A stretch of 64,000 bases of DNA from Engelhardtia mirabilis (lineage in GTDB: Bacteria; Planctomycetota; UBA1135; GCA-002686595), in NCBI GenBank assembly GCA_007751255.1, contig CP036296.1:3782001-3846000 (forward strand), in the 5' to 3' direction. Shown here piece after piece: positions 16,980-25,044 of this stretch. The notes beneath the pieces are model-generated. The model saw only the letters and a program-made list of their open reading frames with translations, was not told where the DNA came from and did no database searches. Every line of letters begins with the position of its first letter. Position 1 is the first letter of the stretch. Made by a program: the position numbers and the translations under genes.

Positions 16980-18788
16980 GTGTCGACCAAGCCCACCCTC
17001 GACGACGCCCGGCGCGCGCTCCAAGCGCGCTTCGGGCACAGTGCCTTCCGCGCCGACCAGGAGGCCGCCATCGATGCGGTGCTCGCCGGACGCGACGTGT
17101 TGATCACCATGCCCACCGGCGGGGGCAAGTCCCTGGTCTATCAACTGCCGGCCCTGCTGCTGGATGGCTTGACCCTGGTCGTCAGCCCGCTGATCGCCCT
17201 GATGCAGGATCAGGTCGACGCCCTGCGCGCCAAGGGCATTGCCGCCAGCTTCGTCAACTCGACCCTCTCGGGCGCGGAGCGCCGCAGTCGGCTCGAGTCT
17301 GCGGCGGCCGGCAAGCTCGACCTGCTCTTCGTCACGCCCGAGCGCTTCCGCAGTCCGGTCTTCCTCGAACTGCTGCCGCGCCTTCCGATCACGCGTCTGG
17401 CCGTGGACGAGGCCCATTGCATCAGCGAGTGGGGTCACGACTTTCGGCCGGACTACTGGCGCATGGGCGACTACCGGCGCTTGATCGGCGATCCGCCGGC
17501 GGTGGCTCTGACGGCCACGGCGACGCCACGTGTGGCCGCGGACATCCGCTCGCAACTGGGCCTGCGGGACCCGCTCGTGCTGCGCTCGGGTATCGATCGC
17601 CCAGAGCTGTTCATCGGCGCCACCCCCGTCGACCGCCCCGAGGACAAGGTCCCCCACCTGGCCGCGCGCATCGCGGCGATCGACGGCCCGGGCATCGTGT
17701 ACTCGACGCTGATTCGCGACCTGGAGCACCTGCGTGACGAGCTGCGCCGGCGCGGCATCCGCAGCCTGGTCTACCACGGCAAGCTGGGTCCCGACGAGCG
17801 GCGCCGCATGCAGGCGCGCTTCATGGCCTCCGAACGCGAAGTGGTCCTGGCCACCAACGCCTTCGGCATGGGCGTCGACAAGGCCGACATCCGCTTCGTG
17901 ATGCACGCCCAGCTGCCACGCACGATCGAGGCCTGGACCCAGGAGATCGGCCGCGCCGGGCGCGACGGCGCGCCCTCCTTCTGCGAGCTGCTGCTGGACC
18001 AGGAGGACCTGGCCGTGCAGCAGAACTTCGTGCGCTGGGCCAACCCCGACCGCGAGTACCTGCTGGGGGTTTACGAGACCCTGCGGAGCTGGGGCGAGCG
18101 CAGCGCGGTCAAGGACCTGGACGACCTGCGCGACGAGCTCCTGGTGAAGCAACGCGGCGACAACCGCGTATCGATCTGCCTCAAGTGGCTGGAAGTTCTC
18201 GGCGTCACCCAAGGTGGCTTCGAGACCGGCGACCTGCGCGTGGTGCGGCACCTGGAGCCGGGCGAGCTGCCCGCCTTCGTCGGCACCGAGGAGAAGCTGC
18301 GGAGGGATCTGGAGGGCCTGCTCGGCATGTGGCAGGCGGGCGCGCGGGACGAGCGCTGCCGGCGGGTGGTGTTGGCGGAGCACTTCGACCTCGAGCAGCC
18401 CTCGACGCCCTGTGGCGCCTGCGATCGCTGCACACCCGTCGACGCGTGGATCGACGCCCATTGTTCCGCCCGGCCCGTGGATGCCGGGCCAGGCTCGGCG
18501 CCCCGGTCCGAACCTCGGTCCCAGTCCGAGTCCGAGTCCCAGTCCGAATCCGAGTCCCAGTCCGAATCCGAGTCCGAGTCCGAGAATCCGGTTGCGAGCG
18601 AATCACGGCCGCGCTTCGAGCGCGGCGACTGGGTCCGCGTGGACGGCAGGCACTTGGGCCAGGTGGTCGGGATCGAAGGCCGCGGCAAGCGCATGACCCT
18701 GCTGGTCGAGAGCGTGGGCGACTTCCGGCGCCGCAAGGTCGACCTGCGTCGACAACGGGTCGAGCGGCTGAAAGAGGGCGAATCCTGA
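16980..18788 (+). CDS. recQ: RecQ-family DNA helicase with acidic linker and SH3-like tail
   Basis: A 602-residue helicase, start GTG at 16980. Motif I MPTGGGKS (K50), motif II VDEAHCIS (D143-H146), the 'ALTATATPRV' motif and motif VI QEIGRAGRDGAPS are all present, and the zinc-binding cysteines follow at about residues 400-485 (CGACDRC). The usual HRDC domain is missing. Instead the protein ends with a serine/glutamate linker (about residues 510-545) and a 50-residue SH3/KOW-like domain (RFERGDWVRVDGRHLGQVVG). RecQ unwinds DNA 3' to 5' in recombination repair. The unusual tail may contact other proteins or nucleic acid. Confidence 0.92.
   Translation: MSTKPTLDDARRALQARFGHSAFRADQEAAIDAVLAGRDVLITMPTGGGKSLVYQLPALLLDGLTLVVSPLIALMQDQVDALRAKGIAASFVNSTLSGAERRSRLESAAAGKLDLLFVTPERFRSPVFLELLPRLPITRLAVDEAHCISEWGHDFRPDYWRMGDYRRLIGDPPAVALTATATPRVAADIRSQLGLRDPLVLRSGIDRPELFIGATPVDRPEDKVPHLAARIAAIDGPGIVYSTLIRDLEHLRDELRRRGIRSLVYHGKLGPDERRRMQARFMASEREVVLATNAFGMGVDKADIRFVMHAQLPRTIEAWTQEIGRAGRDGAPSFCELLLDQEDLAVQQNFVRWANPDREYLLGVYETLRSWGERSAVKDLDDLRDELLVKQRGDNRVSICLKWLEVLGVTQGGFETGDLRVVRHLEPGELPAFVGTEEKLRRDLEGLLGMWQAGARDERCRRVVLAEHFDLEQPSTPCGACDRCTPVDAWIDAHCSARPVDAGPGSAPRSEPRSQSESESQSESESQSESESESENPVASESRPRFERGDWVRVDGRHLGQVVGIEGRGKRMTLLVESVGDFRRRKVDLRRQRVERLKEGES
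18522..18584 (+). repeat. 18-bp in-frame tandem repeat inside recQ
   Basis: Three head-to-tail copies of an 18-base unit (CAG TCC GA(G/A) TCC GAG TCC at 18522-18539, 18540-18557 and 18558-18575) are followed by a further half-unit. They encode the serine/glutamate linker of the helicase. Because the unit is a multiple of three, copy-number change would lengthen or shorten the linker without breaking the frame. Confidence 0.9.
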
Positions 18789-18841
18789 GCGCCGAATACG
18801 ACGAAGGCCTCCGCGAGCGCCCGATCGACGACCACCGAGCC

Positions 18842-19252
18842 ATGCATCCGATCCTCCGAGTCCTCCTGGTCTTGACCGCCCTGGCCAACCTGGCCTGGGG
18901 CCTCTTTGCCCTCGGGTTGCCGGATCGGGCAGCCGAACTGCTGGGCTTCACCCTGAACAGCCCCGAGGCCCGGGGTGAGGTTCGCGCGACCTACGGGGGC
19001 CTGATCCTCGGCCTCGGCCTGGTTCAGCTCCTGGCCCTGCGCGGACCCCGGGGGCAGGCCTGGCTGGCGGCGCTCGCGCTGGTCTTCGCCGCGCTGGGAC
19101 TGGGGCGACTGTCGAGCTTGGCGCTGGACGGCCTCAGCACCTACACCGCCGGGCTCGGGGCCGTGGAAATCGGGCTCGCGCTCCTCTTGGCCATGGGCTC
19201 CCGCAGCATGGATCCCGAGACCAACCGTTCCCGGGGCGACAGCGAAGCCTAG
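18842..19252 (+). CDS. Small four-helix membrane protein (DUF4345-like)
   Basis: A 136-residue protein with four hydrophobic segments (about residues 5-25, 48-66, 72-90 and 102-120) separated by short charged loops, including the DRAAELLGF loop after the first helix. The layout and length match the DUF4345 family of small membrane proteins of unknown role. It starts at the ATG at 18842, 53 bases after recQ, in the same direction. The last codon overlaps the 12-base motif that recurs in the repeat at 62202-62364. I cannot suggest a function. Confidence 0.7.
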   Translation: MHPILRVLLVLTALANLAWGLFALGLPDRAAELLGFTLNSPEARGEVRATYGGLILGLGLVQLLALRGPRGQAWLAALALVFAALGLGRLSSLALDGLSTYTAGLGAVEIGLALLLAMGSRSMDPETNRSRGDSEA

Positions 19253-19335
19253 TGTCCTGGATGACGGAAGCCGGACCCGTCCTCGCGTCGCGCCGGCTAC
19301 CCTCTCGGAGGACCGCCCCCCGGTCCGCACCCCAC

Positions 19336-19341
19336 AAGGAG
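19336..19341 (+). promoter_or_regulatory. Shine-Dalgarno site of the thioredoxin-like selenoprotein gene
   Basis: AAGGAG lies five bases before the ATG at 19347. It is one of the clearest ribosome binding sites in the window and fixes the start of the gene with the in-frame TGA. Confidence 0.8.
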
Positions 19342-19346
19342 TCCCC

Positions 19347-20342
19347 ATGCAGCGCACAGTCATCGCAGCGATCGCGGCCATTCCCCTGGCCGCGGCTGCC
19401 TTCGCCTTCCCCGCCCCGGTCGAGGGCGTCGAGCCCGGCGACAAGGTCGAGTACAGCTTCCGGAACCCGATCGTCGGAGCCCTGGGCCAGTCGGACATGT
19501 CCGACTTCCTCGGCAAGCCCGTGCTGATCGAGTTCTGGGGCACCAGGTGACCCTCCTGCGTCGGGGGGTCCGTGCCGGCCTCCGTCAAGTTGTCGCAGGA
19601 ATTCGAAGGCGAGCTCGTGGTGCTCTTCGTCGAGAGTCAGAACACGCCCCAGCCCGAGGCGGAGCGCTTCGTCTACGAGCGCGGTTGGATGGCCGGCAAC
19701 GGCCTGTGGACCCACGAGCGGCCGTGTAGCTCGGGCAGCGGAACCCTGCCGAGCTGCGTGCTGCTCGGCATCGACGGGAAGGTCCTGATGAAGGGCAACC
19801 CGGGCAGCATCAAGAGCGACCTCGAGGACGCCATCGCCGACCAGATCGACCTGGCGAAGGAGCTGCCCGAGGGTGCGCCGAGTTCCGCCAAGAAGGCCTG
19901 GAAGGCGTTCGCGGAGCGCGACTACATGGACGCCCTCGACGGGCTGGCGAAGATCGAGGCCAAGGGCCGTGAAGACGCCGCCGGTGCCGCGCAATTGCGC
20001 GCACAGGTCGAGGCCAAGATCGACCTCGAGCTGGCCCGCATCGATCGCCTGTTGGAACTCGGCTACCCGCTCGATGCCCTGGTGCTGGCCACCGAGCTCG
20101 ATGGACTCCTCGCGGAGCACCCGACCTTCGGTCCGCGCGCTGCCGCAGCCCTGGCGATGTTCGAAGCCGAGGACCTGCAACCCGAGCTCGAGGCCGCCCA
20201 GGCGTTCGACAAGATCTACGCCAAGGTCCGCGAGGACGGAGTCGACGACTCGCGCAAGAAGCTCGAGAAGTTCGCCGAGAAGTACGCCGGCAGCAAGGCC
20301 GCCGAGCGTGCGAGCCACCTCGCATCGATCGCCAAGGACTGA
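19347..20342 (+). CDS. Thioredoxin-fold selenoprotein (UxxC), exported
   Basis: A 331-residue frame with a single in-frame TGA at 19548-19550, read here as selenocysteine. The first 22 residues are a signal peptide (AAIAAIPLAAAAFAF). A thioredoxin/TlpA-like domain follows, with strand VLIEFWGTR, then U68-P-S-C71, then VGGSVPASVKLSQEF and the strand VVLFVESQ; LPSCVLLG carries the cis-proline. The TGA sits exactly where the family has the first cysteine of CxxC, and the same frame continues for 264 codons with normal composition, no further stop and no frameshift. Residues about 180-331 are helical, charged and of unknown role. A stem-loop follows the TGA (see next entry). It would act as a periplasmic disulfide or peroxide reductase. 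If the genome lacks selA, selB, selC and selD, a nonsense mutation or sequencing error is the alternative. Confidence 0.82.
19551..19600 (+). promoter_or_regulatory. Putative bacterial SECIS element after the in-frame TGA
   Basis: Two nested stems can form directly after the TGA. The outer one pairs TCCTGCG (19554-19560) with CGCAGGA (19594-19600), seven perfect pairs. The inner one pairs GGGGGTC (19564-19570) with GGCCTCC (19577-19583), including two G-U pairs, around the six-base loop CGTGCC (19571-19576). The apical loop with a GU thus lies 21-26 bases after the TGA, inside the range known for bacterial SECIS elements that bind SelB. An alternative 8-pair hairpin (19549-19570) that starts in the TGA itself is also possible and excludes the inner stem. 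Not verified by folding or comparison. Confidence 0.55.
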
Positions 20343-20446
20343 AGCGAGCGCGACTCGAGCCCCAGAGGCCAGGACGCCTCAGATGTCTGACCGGCGCCGC
20401 CGCCCGATCCCGATCGGTCGGTGGCGTCTCCCGTTCGTGGATCCGC

Positions 20447-21349
20447 TCAGAAGCAGACGGCCAGCTCGCACACCCGCTCAGGCTCGGCGAACAGGCTCTC
20501 GAGATCCGCGGCCGAGAAGCCCAGGTGTCGCACGGCCAGGTGACCTCGCAGCTTGCTCTCGTCGCGCGACTGCGGATCGGCGGCCCAGTGGGCCAATTCG
20601 TCGGCGAGGTGCGCGACGACCGCGGCGTCGCGATGGTCGCTGATCGCGAAGGGTCGGTGATGCAGAGCCACGGCCGTGTCGAGGTGACCGGGCAGACCCC
20701 ACTCACGAACCAGCAAGGCCCCGATGTCGCAGTGCAGCTCGTCCACGACCGAGTGGAAGACGTCGGCGGGCAGGTTCTCGCCGATGGTCTTCTCCACATC
20801 GCCGAGGAGCTGGATCACGACCGGCCGCCCGACGTCGTGTAGCAGCCCCTCGAGCATTCCGGACTCGGCCAACCCGCCGCGCAGGATCGCGATGTTCTTG
20901 GCGTAGATCCCGGCGATGGCCGAGTGCAACCACAGGCGTCGGACCATCTCCGAATGGCGGCTGGAGGCCCGGAAGACCTGGTTCTTGAGCATCAACGCCA
21001 GGGCGATCTCGGACAGGGCCCTGGCCCCCAGGCGCGTCACGGCCTGCCCCACCGTTTCGATCGCAATGGTCGGCGCGTAGGCCGCCGAGTTGGAAACGCG
21101 CAGGATCCGCGCCGCCAGGGCCGGGTCGCGGGAGACGATGCCGACGACCGCCTCGACCCTGTAGTCCTCCTCGCGACAGAGTTCCAACAGGCGCACCACA
21201 CTCTGGTTGAGCACCGGCACTTCGATCTCGCCGGAGCCCAGGCCGTGCACGAGGATCTCTGAGATCTGTTCCGCCGAGGCGTCGGCGCCGAAGTCGTCGG
21301 GGATCGGGAGCATCGCAGGGGGATTCGAGTACGGATCCACCCTCCGCAT
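20447..21349 (-). CDS. HDOD-domain signalling protein
   Basis: A 300-residue protein dominated by an HDOD domain (about residues 25-250). It has the LNQSVVRLLELC entry helix, RDPALAARILRVSNSAAY, GARALSEIALALML, the GLLHDVGRPVVIQLL segment that corresponds to the HD core, and DVFHSVVDELHCDIGALL. HDOD proteins lack most metal ligands of HD phosphohydrolases and act in signal transduction and cell-cycle or motility control. The start at 21349 has a purine-rich GGGGGCGG stretch upstream; an internal ATG at 21313 is an alternative. It follows the Mla-type operon by 52 bases and may be its last gene. Confidence 0.85.
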   Translation of the reverse strand: MRRVDPYSNPPAMLPIPDDFGADASAEQISEILVHGLGSGEIEVPVLNQSVVRLLELCREEDYRVEAVVGIVSRDPALAARILRVSNSAAYAPTIAIETVGQAVTRLGARALSEIALALMLKNQVFRASSRHSEMVRRLWLHSAIAGIYAKNIAILRGGLAESGMLEGLLHDVGRPVVIQLLGDVEKTIGENLPADVFHSVVDELHCDIGALLVREWGLPGHLDTAVALHHRPFAISDHRDAAVVAHLADELAHWAADPQSRDESKLRGHLAVRHLGFSAADLESLFAEPERVCELAVCF

Positions 21350-21401
21350 CGACCGCCCCCAGGCGGGACCTGAGGGTCGCGCCCCATAAAATCCGGGCCC
21401 T

Positions 21402-22016
21402 TCAGCGAAAGGCCGTACGAGCCACGCCGCGGGCCGCCAACTCGTCCTCGACGGCGGCCAACAGCAGCTGCACCTGGTCCGCCAATTCCGCGCCCAAGGC
21501 CCGCACCAGGGCGCCCGGATCGTCGTCGGCAACCGGCTCGGACGCGCTGAATTGCCGTTGCAACACGACCCTGCCGCGACGGTCGACGAGGGTCGCGCGA
21601 AGGCCCACTTCGGCGCGGGTGTCCGTGGCGCGCAGCTCGCCGAACTGCTCCAGGGTCACCGACAGGCTCCACTCCGCGGCGGCGGGTGCGGCGCCCACCC
21701 CCGGCGCGGCGGCGAGGGCCGCTTCGAGACCGCGGGCCAGCAGGCCAGCGGGATCTTCGCTCCAGCGCCGATCCTCGCGAAAGCCCACCTCCCCGGCCCC
21801 GTCGCGCCAAACCATGCGCTCGCGCAGGTGCCCCACCACTCGCACCGGCTGCAGCTCGATCAAGTAGACCTCGTCGGCGTCGGGCTGGGCCGCTTCGAGG
21901 TTGGCATCGAAGGCGGCGGTAGCCGAGAAGTAGCGCGGCTCGATCCCCGGCCCACCGAGGCAGGAGGCCAGGACGGCGCAGGCGAGCGCGGCGACGGTGA
22001 TCGGATAGCGGCCCAT
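21402..22016 (-). CDS. ABC-type transport auxiliary lipoprotein (PqiC/LptE-like)
   Basis: A 204-residue protein with a lipoprotein signal: LACAVLASC gives a good lipobox (L-A-S-C). The mature part has the pattern of ABC transport auxiliary lipoproteins next to MCE genes (EPRYFSATAAFDANLE, then YLIELQPVRVVGHLRERMVWRDGAGEVGFREDRRW). It would sit on the inner leaflet of the outer membrane and help the MCE protein pass lipid between membranes. The ATG at 22016 follows the MCE gene's stop; a TTG at 22037 would overlap that stop by four bases and is an alternative, so translation is coupled either way. Confidence 0.8.
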   Translation of the reverse strand: MGRYPITVAALACAVLASCLGGPGIEPRYFSATAAFDANLEAAQPDADEVYLIELQPVRVVGHLRERMVWRDGAGEVGFREDRRWSEDPAGLLARGLEAALAAAPGVGAAPAAAEWSLSVTLEQFGELRATDTRAEVGLRATLVDRRGRVVLQRQFSASEPVADDDPGALVRALGAELADQVQLLLAAVEDELAARGVARTAFR

Positions 22017-22033
22017 GGTGGATAGTCCGTTGC

Positions 22034-23029
22034 TCAAGGTTGGCGTCCGCGCAGGAGCGACGAGGGATCGCGCTCCAACAACTCGGCCAGGCGTCGAAGC
22101 GCGCCCAGCGTCTCGCCCAACTCCGAGAGCTCCACGCGCAGATCGCGGGCCAGGAGTCGGCTCTCGTCGGTCAAGGACTCCACCGAGACGCTCGCCGCGC
22201 GAATCGCCGAGCCGGTCTCGGCCAGGTCCACCCGCGCCGCGGAGGCCGCCTCGCGCGCATCGACCACCGCCGGCCCGAGGGGCTCGAGCGCGGTCGAGAC
22301 CTGCGCCGTGAGCGCGCGCACGTCCTCCACCGCCAGGCGCAGGTCCCCGACCAGCTGCGCGGTCTCCAGGGCGCTCAGGTCCTGGGCCAGGTCCCGGACC
22401 GCGCCCAGGGTCGCGCGAGTGTCGGCCCCGATGGACTCGACGTCGAGGCTCTCGAGCGCGCCGTCCAAGCGGTTGACCAGGTCGTTGGTCGACTTGAGCA
22501 GCTCCGGCATCGAGTCGAGGGTCTCGGCCAGGGTGCTGCCGAGGGACGCGAGGGTCGACTCGGTGCTCGGCACGTGGTTCCAGGGCACGGTGAAGTCGTA
22601 GACGGGCTCTGGCATGCGCTCGGTGTCGAACACGTCGGCCTCGAGGTAGGCGATGCCCGTGATCCCCGAGCGCGAGAGCTGCACCCGCAGGCCCTCGATC
22701 TCGAAGTTCAAGCCGGTGCTGACGGTCGGCAGTTGCTCGAGCAAGCCCAGGCTCTTGACCGTCTCGAAGAAGATCTCGCTGGTCACGGCCACGTCGGTGC
22801 GGTTGGGCGCGAAGCCGATCTTCTCCACCCGCCCCAGGGTCACCCCGCGGTACTTGACCGGCGACCCCACGTCGAGCCCCTCGACCGACTCGCCGAAGTA
22901 GCTGACCACTTCGAAGGTCTCGCGCGAGATCCGCTCGGCCCCGAAGTAGGTCAAGGCACCGAAGCCCATGGCGGCCGATCCCACTACGAACAGGCCCAGT
23001 TTCCAGTGGTTGGCGGGATTGACGATCAT
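22034..23029 (-). CDS. mlaD: MCE-family lipid-binding protein (MlaD-like)
   Basis: A 331-residue protein with one N-terminal membrane segment (LGLFVVGSAAMGFGALTYFG), an MCE domain at about residues 40-125 (SPVKYRGVTLGRVEKIGF is typical) and a long helical C-terminus, as in proteins that build a periplasmic lipid tunnel. Such proteins form a hexamer on the MlaE permease and hand phospholipid across the periplasm. The start at 23029 overlaps the upstream ATPase gene by four bases. The gene symbol rests on the operon and domain, and PqiB or LetB-like roles are equally possible. Confidence 0.85.
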   Translation of the reverse strand: MIVNPANHWKLGLFVVGSAAMGFGALTYFGAERISRETFEVVSYFGESVEGLDVGSPVKYRGVTLGRVEKIGFAPNRTDVAVTSEIFFETVKSLGLLEQLPTVSTGLNFEIEGLRVQLSRSGITGIAYLEADVFDTERMPEPVYDFTVPWNHVPSTESTLASLGSTLAETLDSMPELLKSTNDLVNRLDGALESLDVESIGADTRATLGAVRDLAQDLSALETAQLVGDLRLAVEDVRALTAQVSTALEPLGPAVVDAREAASAARVDLAETGSAIRAASVSVESLTDESRLLARDLRVELSELGETLGALRRLAELLERDPSSLLRGRQP

Positions 23030-23820
23030 GGCTGGACTTGCGCGGGCTGGGCGTCCGACTGGCTCGACCGAAGAGAATGCTCGGCGTGGAAGAAGGCGCG
23101 CACCCGCGGATCCTTGGACTTGTCGCGCAGGACGGTGGGACGACCGCGGGCCACGATGCCCTTCGTATCGCGGTGGAGCAACACGCAGTCGGTGCCGATC
23201 CGATAGACGCTCTGCAGCTCGTGGGTCACGATCACGACGGTGATCCCCAGGTTCCGGTTGAGGGTCAGGATCAGATCGTCCAAGGCCGCGCTCGTGACCG
23301 GATCCAGACCGGCCGACGGCTCGTCCAGGAATAGCAGCGGCGCCTCGAGGGCGATCGCCCGGGCGATGCCGGCGCGCTTCTTCATGCCGCCCGAGAGCTC
23401 CGCCGGAAGGTGGTTCTCGTAGGACTCCAGACCCACCAGGCGCAGCTTGGCGCGGGCGATGGTCTCGATCGCCCGCGGGTCCAGATCGGTCCAGCGCCGC
23501 AGGGGCAGAGCCACGTTCTCGAGCACCGTCATCGAGCCGAACAGCGCCGCCGATTGGAACAGGACTCCCAGCCGCGGCGCCTCCGGAGGCAGGTACGGGT
23601 CGGGCTCGACGCGCATGATGACCTCGCCCGACATCGGCCGGTCCAGACCGATCAGGGCGCGCAACAGGGTCGACTTGCCCGTGCCGCTGCCCCCCAGCAC
23701 GCACAGGACCGCGCCCCGCTCCACGGGCAGGTAGAGGTCCTCGAGAATCGGCACACCGCCCCAGCCGACAGTCAGTCGGCGGGCCTCGAGGATCGGGGGC
23801 GGTCGTTGGTCGACGTCCAA
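23026..23820 (-). CDS. mlaF: Mla-type lipid-transport ABC ATPase
   Basis: A 264-residue ATPase with Walker A GGSGTGKST (about residues 44-52), a Q-loop (VLFQSAALFGSMTV), the signature LSGGMKKR, Walker B LLFLDEPSAGLD and the H-loop in VTHEL. The GGMKKR signature form and SAALFGSMTV are typical of MlaF-type ATPases. It powers the permease encoded 3 bases upstream. The likely start is a TTG at 23820. It overlaps the MCE gene by four bases, so the two are coupled in translation. Confidence 0.9.
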   Translation of the reverse strand: MDVDQRPPPILEARRLTVGWGGVPILEDLYLPVERGAVLCVLGGSGTGKSTLLRALIGLDRPMSGEVIMRVEPDPYLPPEAPRLGVLFQSAALFGSMTVLENVALPLRRWTDLDPRAIETIARAKLRLVGLESYENHLPAELSGGMKKRAGIARAIALEAPLLFLDEPSAGLDPVTSAALDDLILTLNRNLGITVVIVTHELQSVYRIGTDCVLLHRDTKGIVARGRPTVLRDKSKDPRVRAFFHAEHSLRSSQSDAQPAQVQP

Positions 23821-23823
23821 GGC

Positions 23824-25044
23824 TCAGATTCCGTAGATCCGGAAGACCCAGGTCAGGGCCGCGTCGAGCAGTACCAGGTGGAAGATCGTGGTGACGACCG
23901 CCGACGTCGTGCTGCGCCCCACGCCCTCGGCTCCGCCGCTGGTGGCCAGCCCGCGCTGGCACGCTATGGCCGCGATCACCATGGCAAAGAGCACCGACTT
24001 GATCAGCCCGCCGAGGATGTCGAGGCCGCCCACGGCGCTGAGCGTCTCGTTCCAATAACTGATCAGGGTCAAGTCGAGCACGTAGATGCCGACCACCAGC
24101 CCGCCCAGGAGCCCCACGCCGTCCGCCATCAGGGTCAAGAGCGGCAGGGTCAGGATCAAGGCGATGAAGCGCGGCGCGACCAGGAAGCGGTAGGGCGACA
24201 TGCCCAGGGTGCGCAGTGCGTCGACCTCCTCGGAGACTCGCATGGTGCCGAGCTCGGCTGCGAAGGCGGCGCCGGACCGGCCGGCCACGATGATCGCGGT
24301 CATCAAGGGACCCAGCTCCCGCACCACCGACAGGCCGACCAGGTCCGCCACGAGGATCTCGGCGCCGAAGCGCTCGAGCTGGCCGGAGGCTTGGAAGGCG
24401 AGGATCAGGCCCACCAGAAAGTTGATCGCCGCCACGATCGGCAAGGCGTCCGCGCCGTGGCGTTCGGCCAGTCGGACGACGTTGCCCCAGGGCACCGTAC
24501 GCGGCGTGCGGATCGCGAGGCGCGCCTCCGCGACCAACGTCCCGATGTAGTCCGCCGCCTCACCGAGCTTGCCGAGCAGATCGTCGACCGCCGCGCCCAC
24601 CTGCTCGAAGAGGCCTACACGAGCCGGCGGGGCCTTGTCGCTGGGCTTGGGTGGGTGGGCCCCGTAGAGCTCGAGCAGACCGCGCACCTTGCCGGTCGCG
24701 CCCACGATCTCGCCCTCGGCCCCGCGCTCGCGCAGGTCGCCAATCAACTGGATCAACAGCGCCGCGCTGCCGCCGTCCATGCCCCGCACCCCGGACAGGT
24801 CGAGCTCGTAGTGACCGACCGGGCCGTCCTCGACCATCGACCGAACCCGGCGCCATGAGCGGTAGCAGGCCTGGAAGCGCAGCTCCCCTTCGAAGCGCAG
24901 CCGACGACTGCTGCCGCCGGTGCCGTCCTCGAGACGAACAGTGAAGGGCGGACCGAAGCTCGGGATGCCCGCGCCTGTCTCTCCCTCGACCCCTTGCGGG
25001 GGGCCGCTCCCGGGGTCAGCGGTCGTCGTTCTCCGCCGTTCCAC
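23824..25044 (-). CDS. mlaE: MlaE permease with fused N-terminal STAS domain
   Basis: A 406-residue protein. Residues about 40-140 form an anti-sigma-factor-antagonist (STAS) domain like MlaB, with HYELDLSGVRGMDGGSAALL where the STAS serine loop lies. The rest is a MlaE/YrbE permease with five or six membrane helices and the family motifs FQASGQLERFGAEILVADL and MRVSEEVDALRTLGMSPYRF. In Escherichia coli, MlaB and MlaE are separate; here the regulator is fused to the permease. The GTG start at 25044 overlaps the upstream gene by 29 bases. With the ATPase and MCE genes it forms an inner-membrane lipid transporter. Confidence 0.9.
   Translation of the reverse strand: MERRRTTTADPGSGPPQGVEGETGAGIPSFGPPFTVRLEDGTGGSSRRLRFEGELRFQACYRSWRRVRSMVEDGPVGHYELDLSGVRGMDGGSAALLIQLIGDLRERGAEGEIVGATGKVRGLLELYGAHPPKPSDKAPPARVGLFEQVGAAVDDLLGKLGEAADYIGTLVAEARLAIRTPRTVPWGNVVRLAERHGADALPIVAAINFLVGLILAFQASGQLERFGAEILVADLVGLSVVRELGPLMTAIIVAGRSGAAFAAELGTMRVSEEVDALRTLGMSPYRFLVAPRFIALILTLPLLTLMADGVGLLGGLVVGIYVLDLTLISYWNETLSAVGGLDILGGLIKSVLFAMVIAAIACQRGLATSGGAEGVGRSTTSAVVTTIFHLVLLDAALTWVFRIYGI

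Noticed and set aside
19347-19550. Reading 19347-19550 and 19572-20342 as two separate genes
   Set aside because: Both parts are in the same frame, no stop other than the single TGA lies between them, and together they form one thioredoxin domain with the TGA at the active-site cysteine. The second part would lack a proper start signal.
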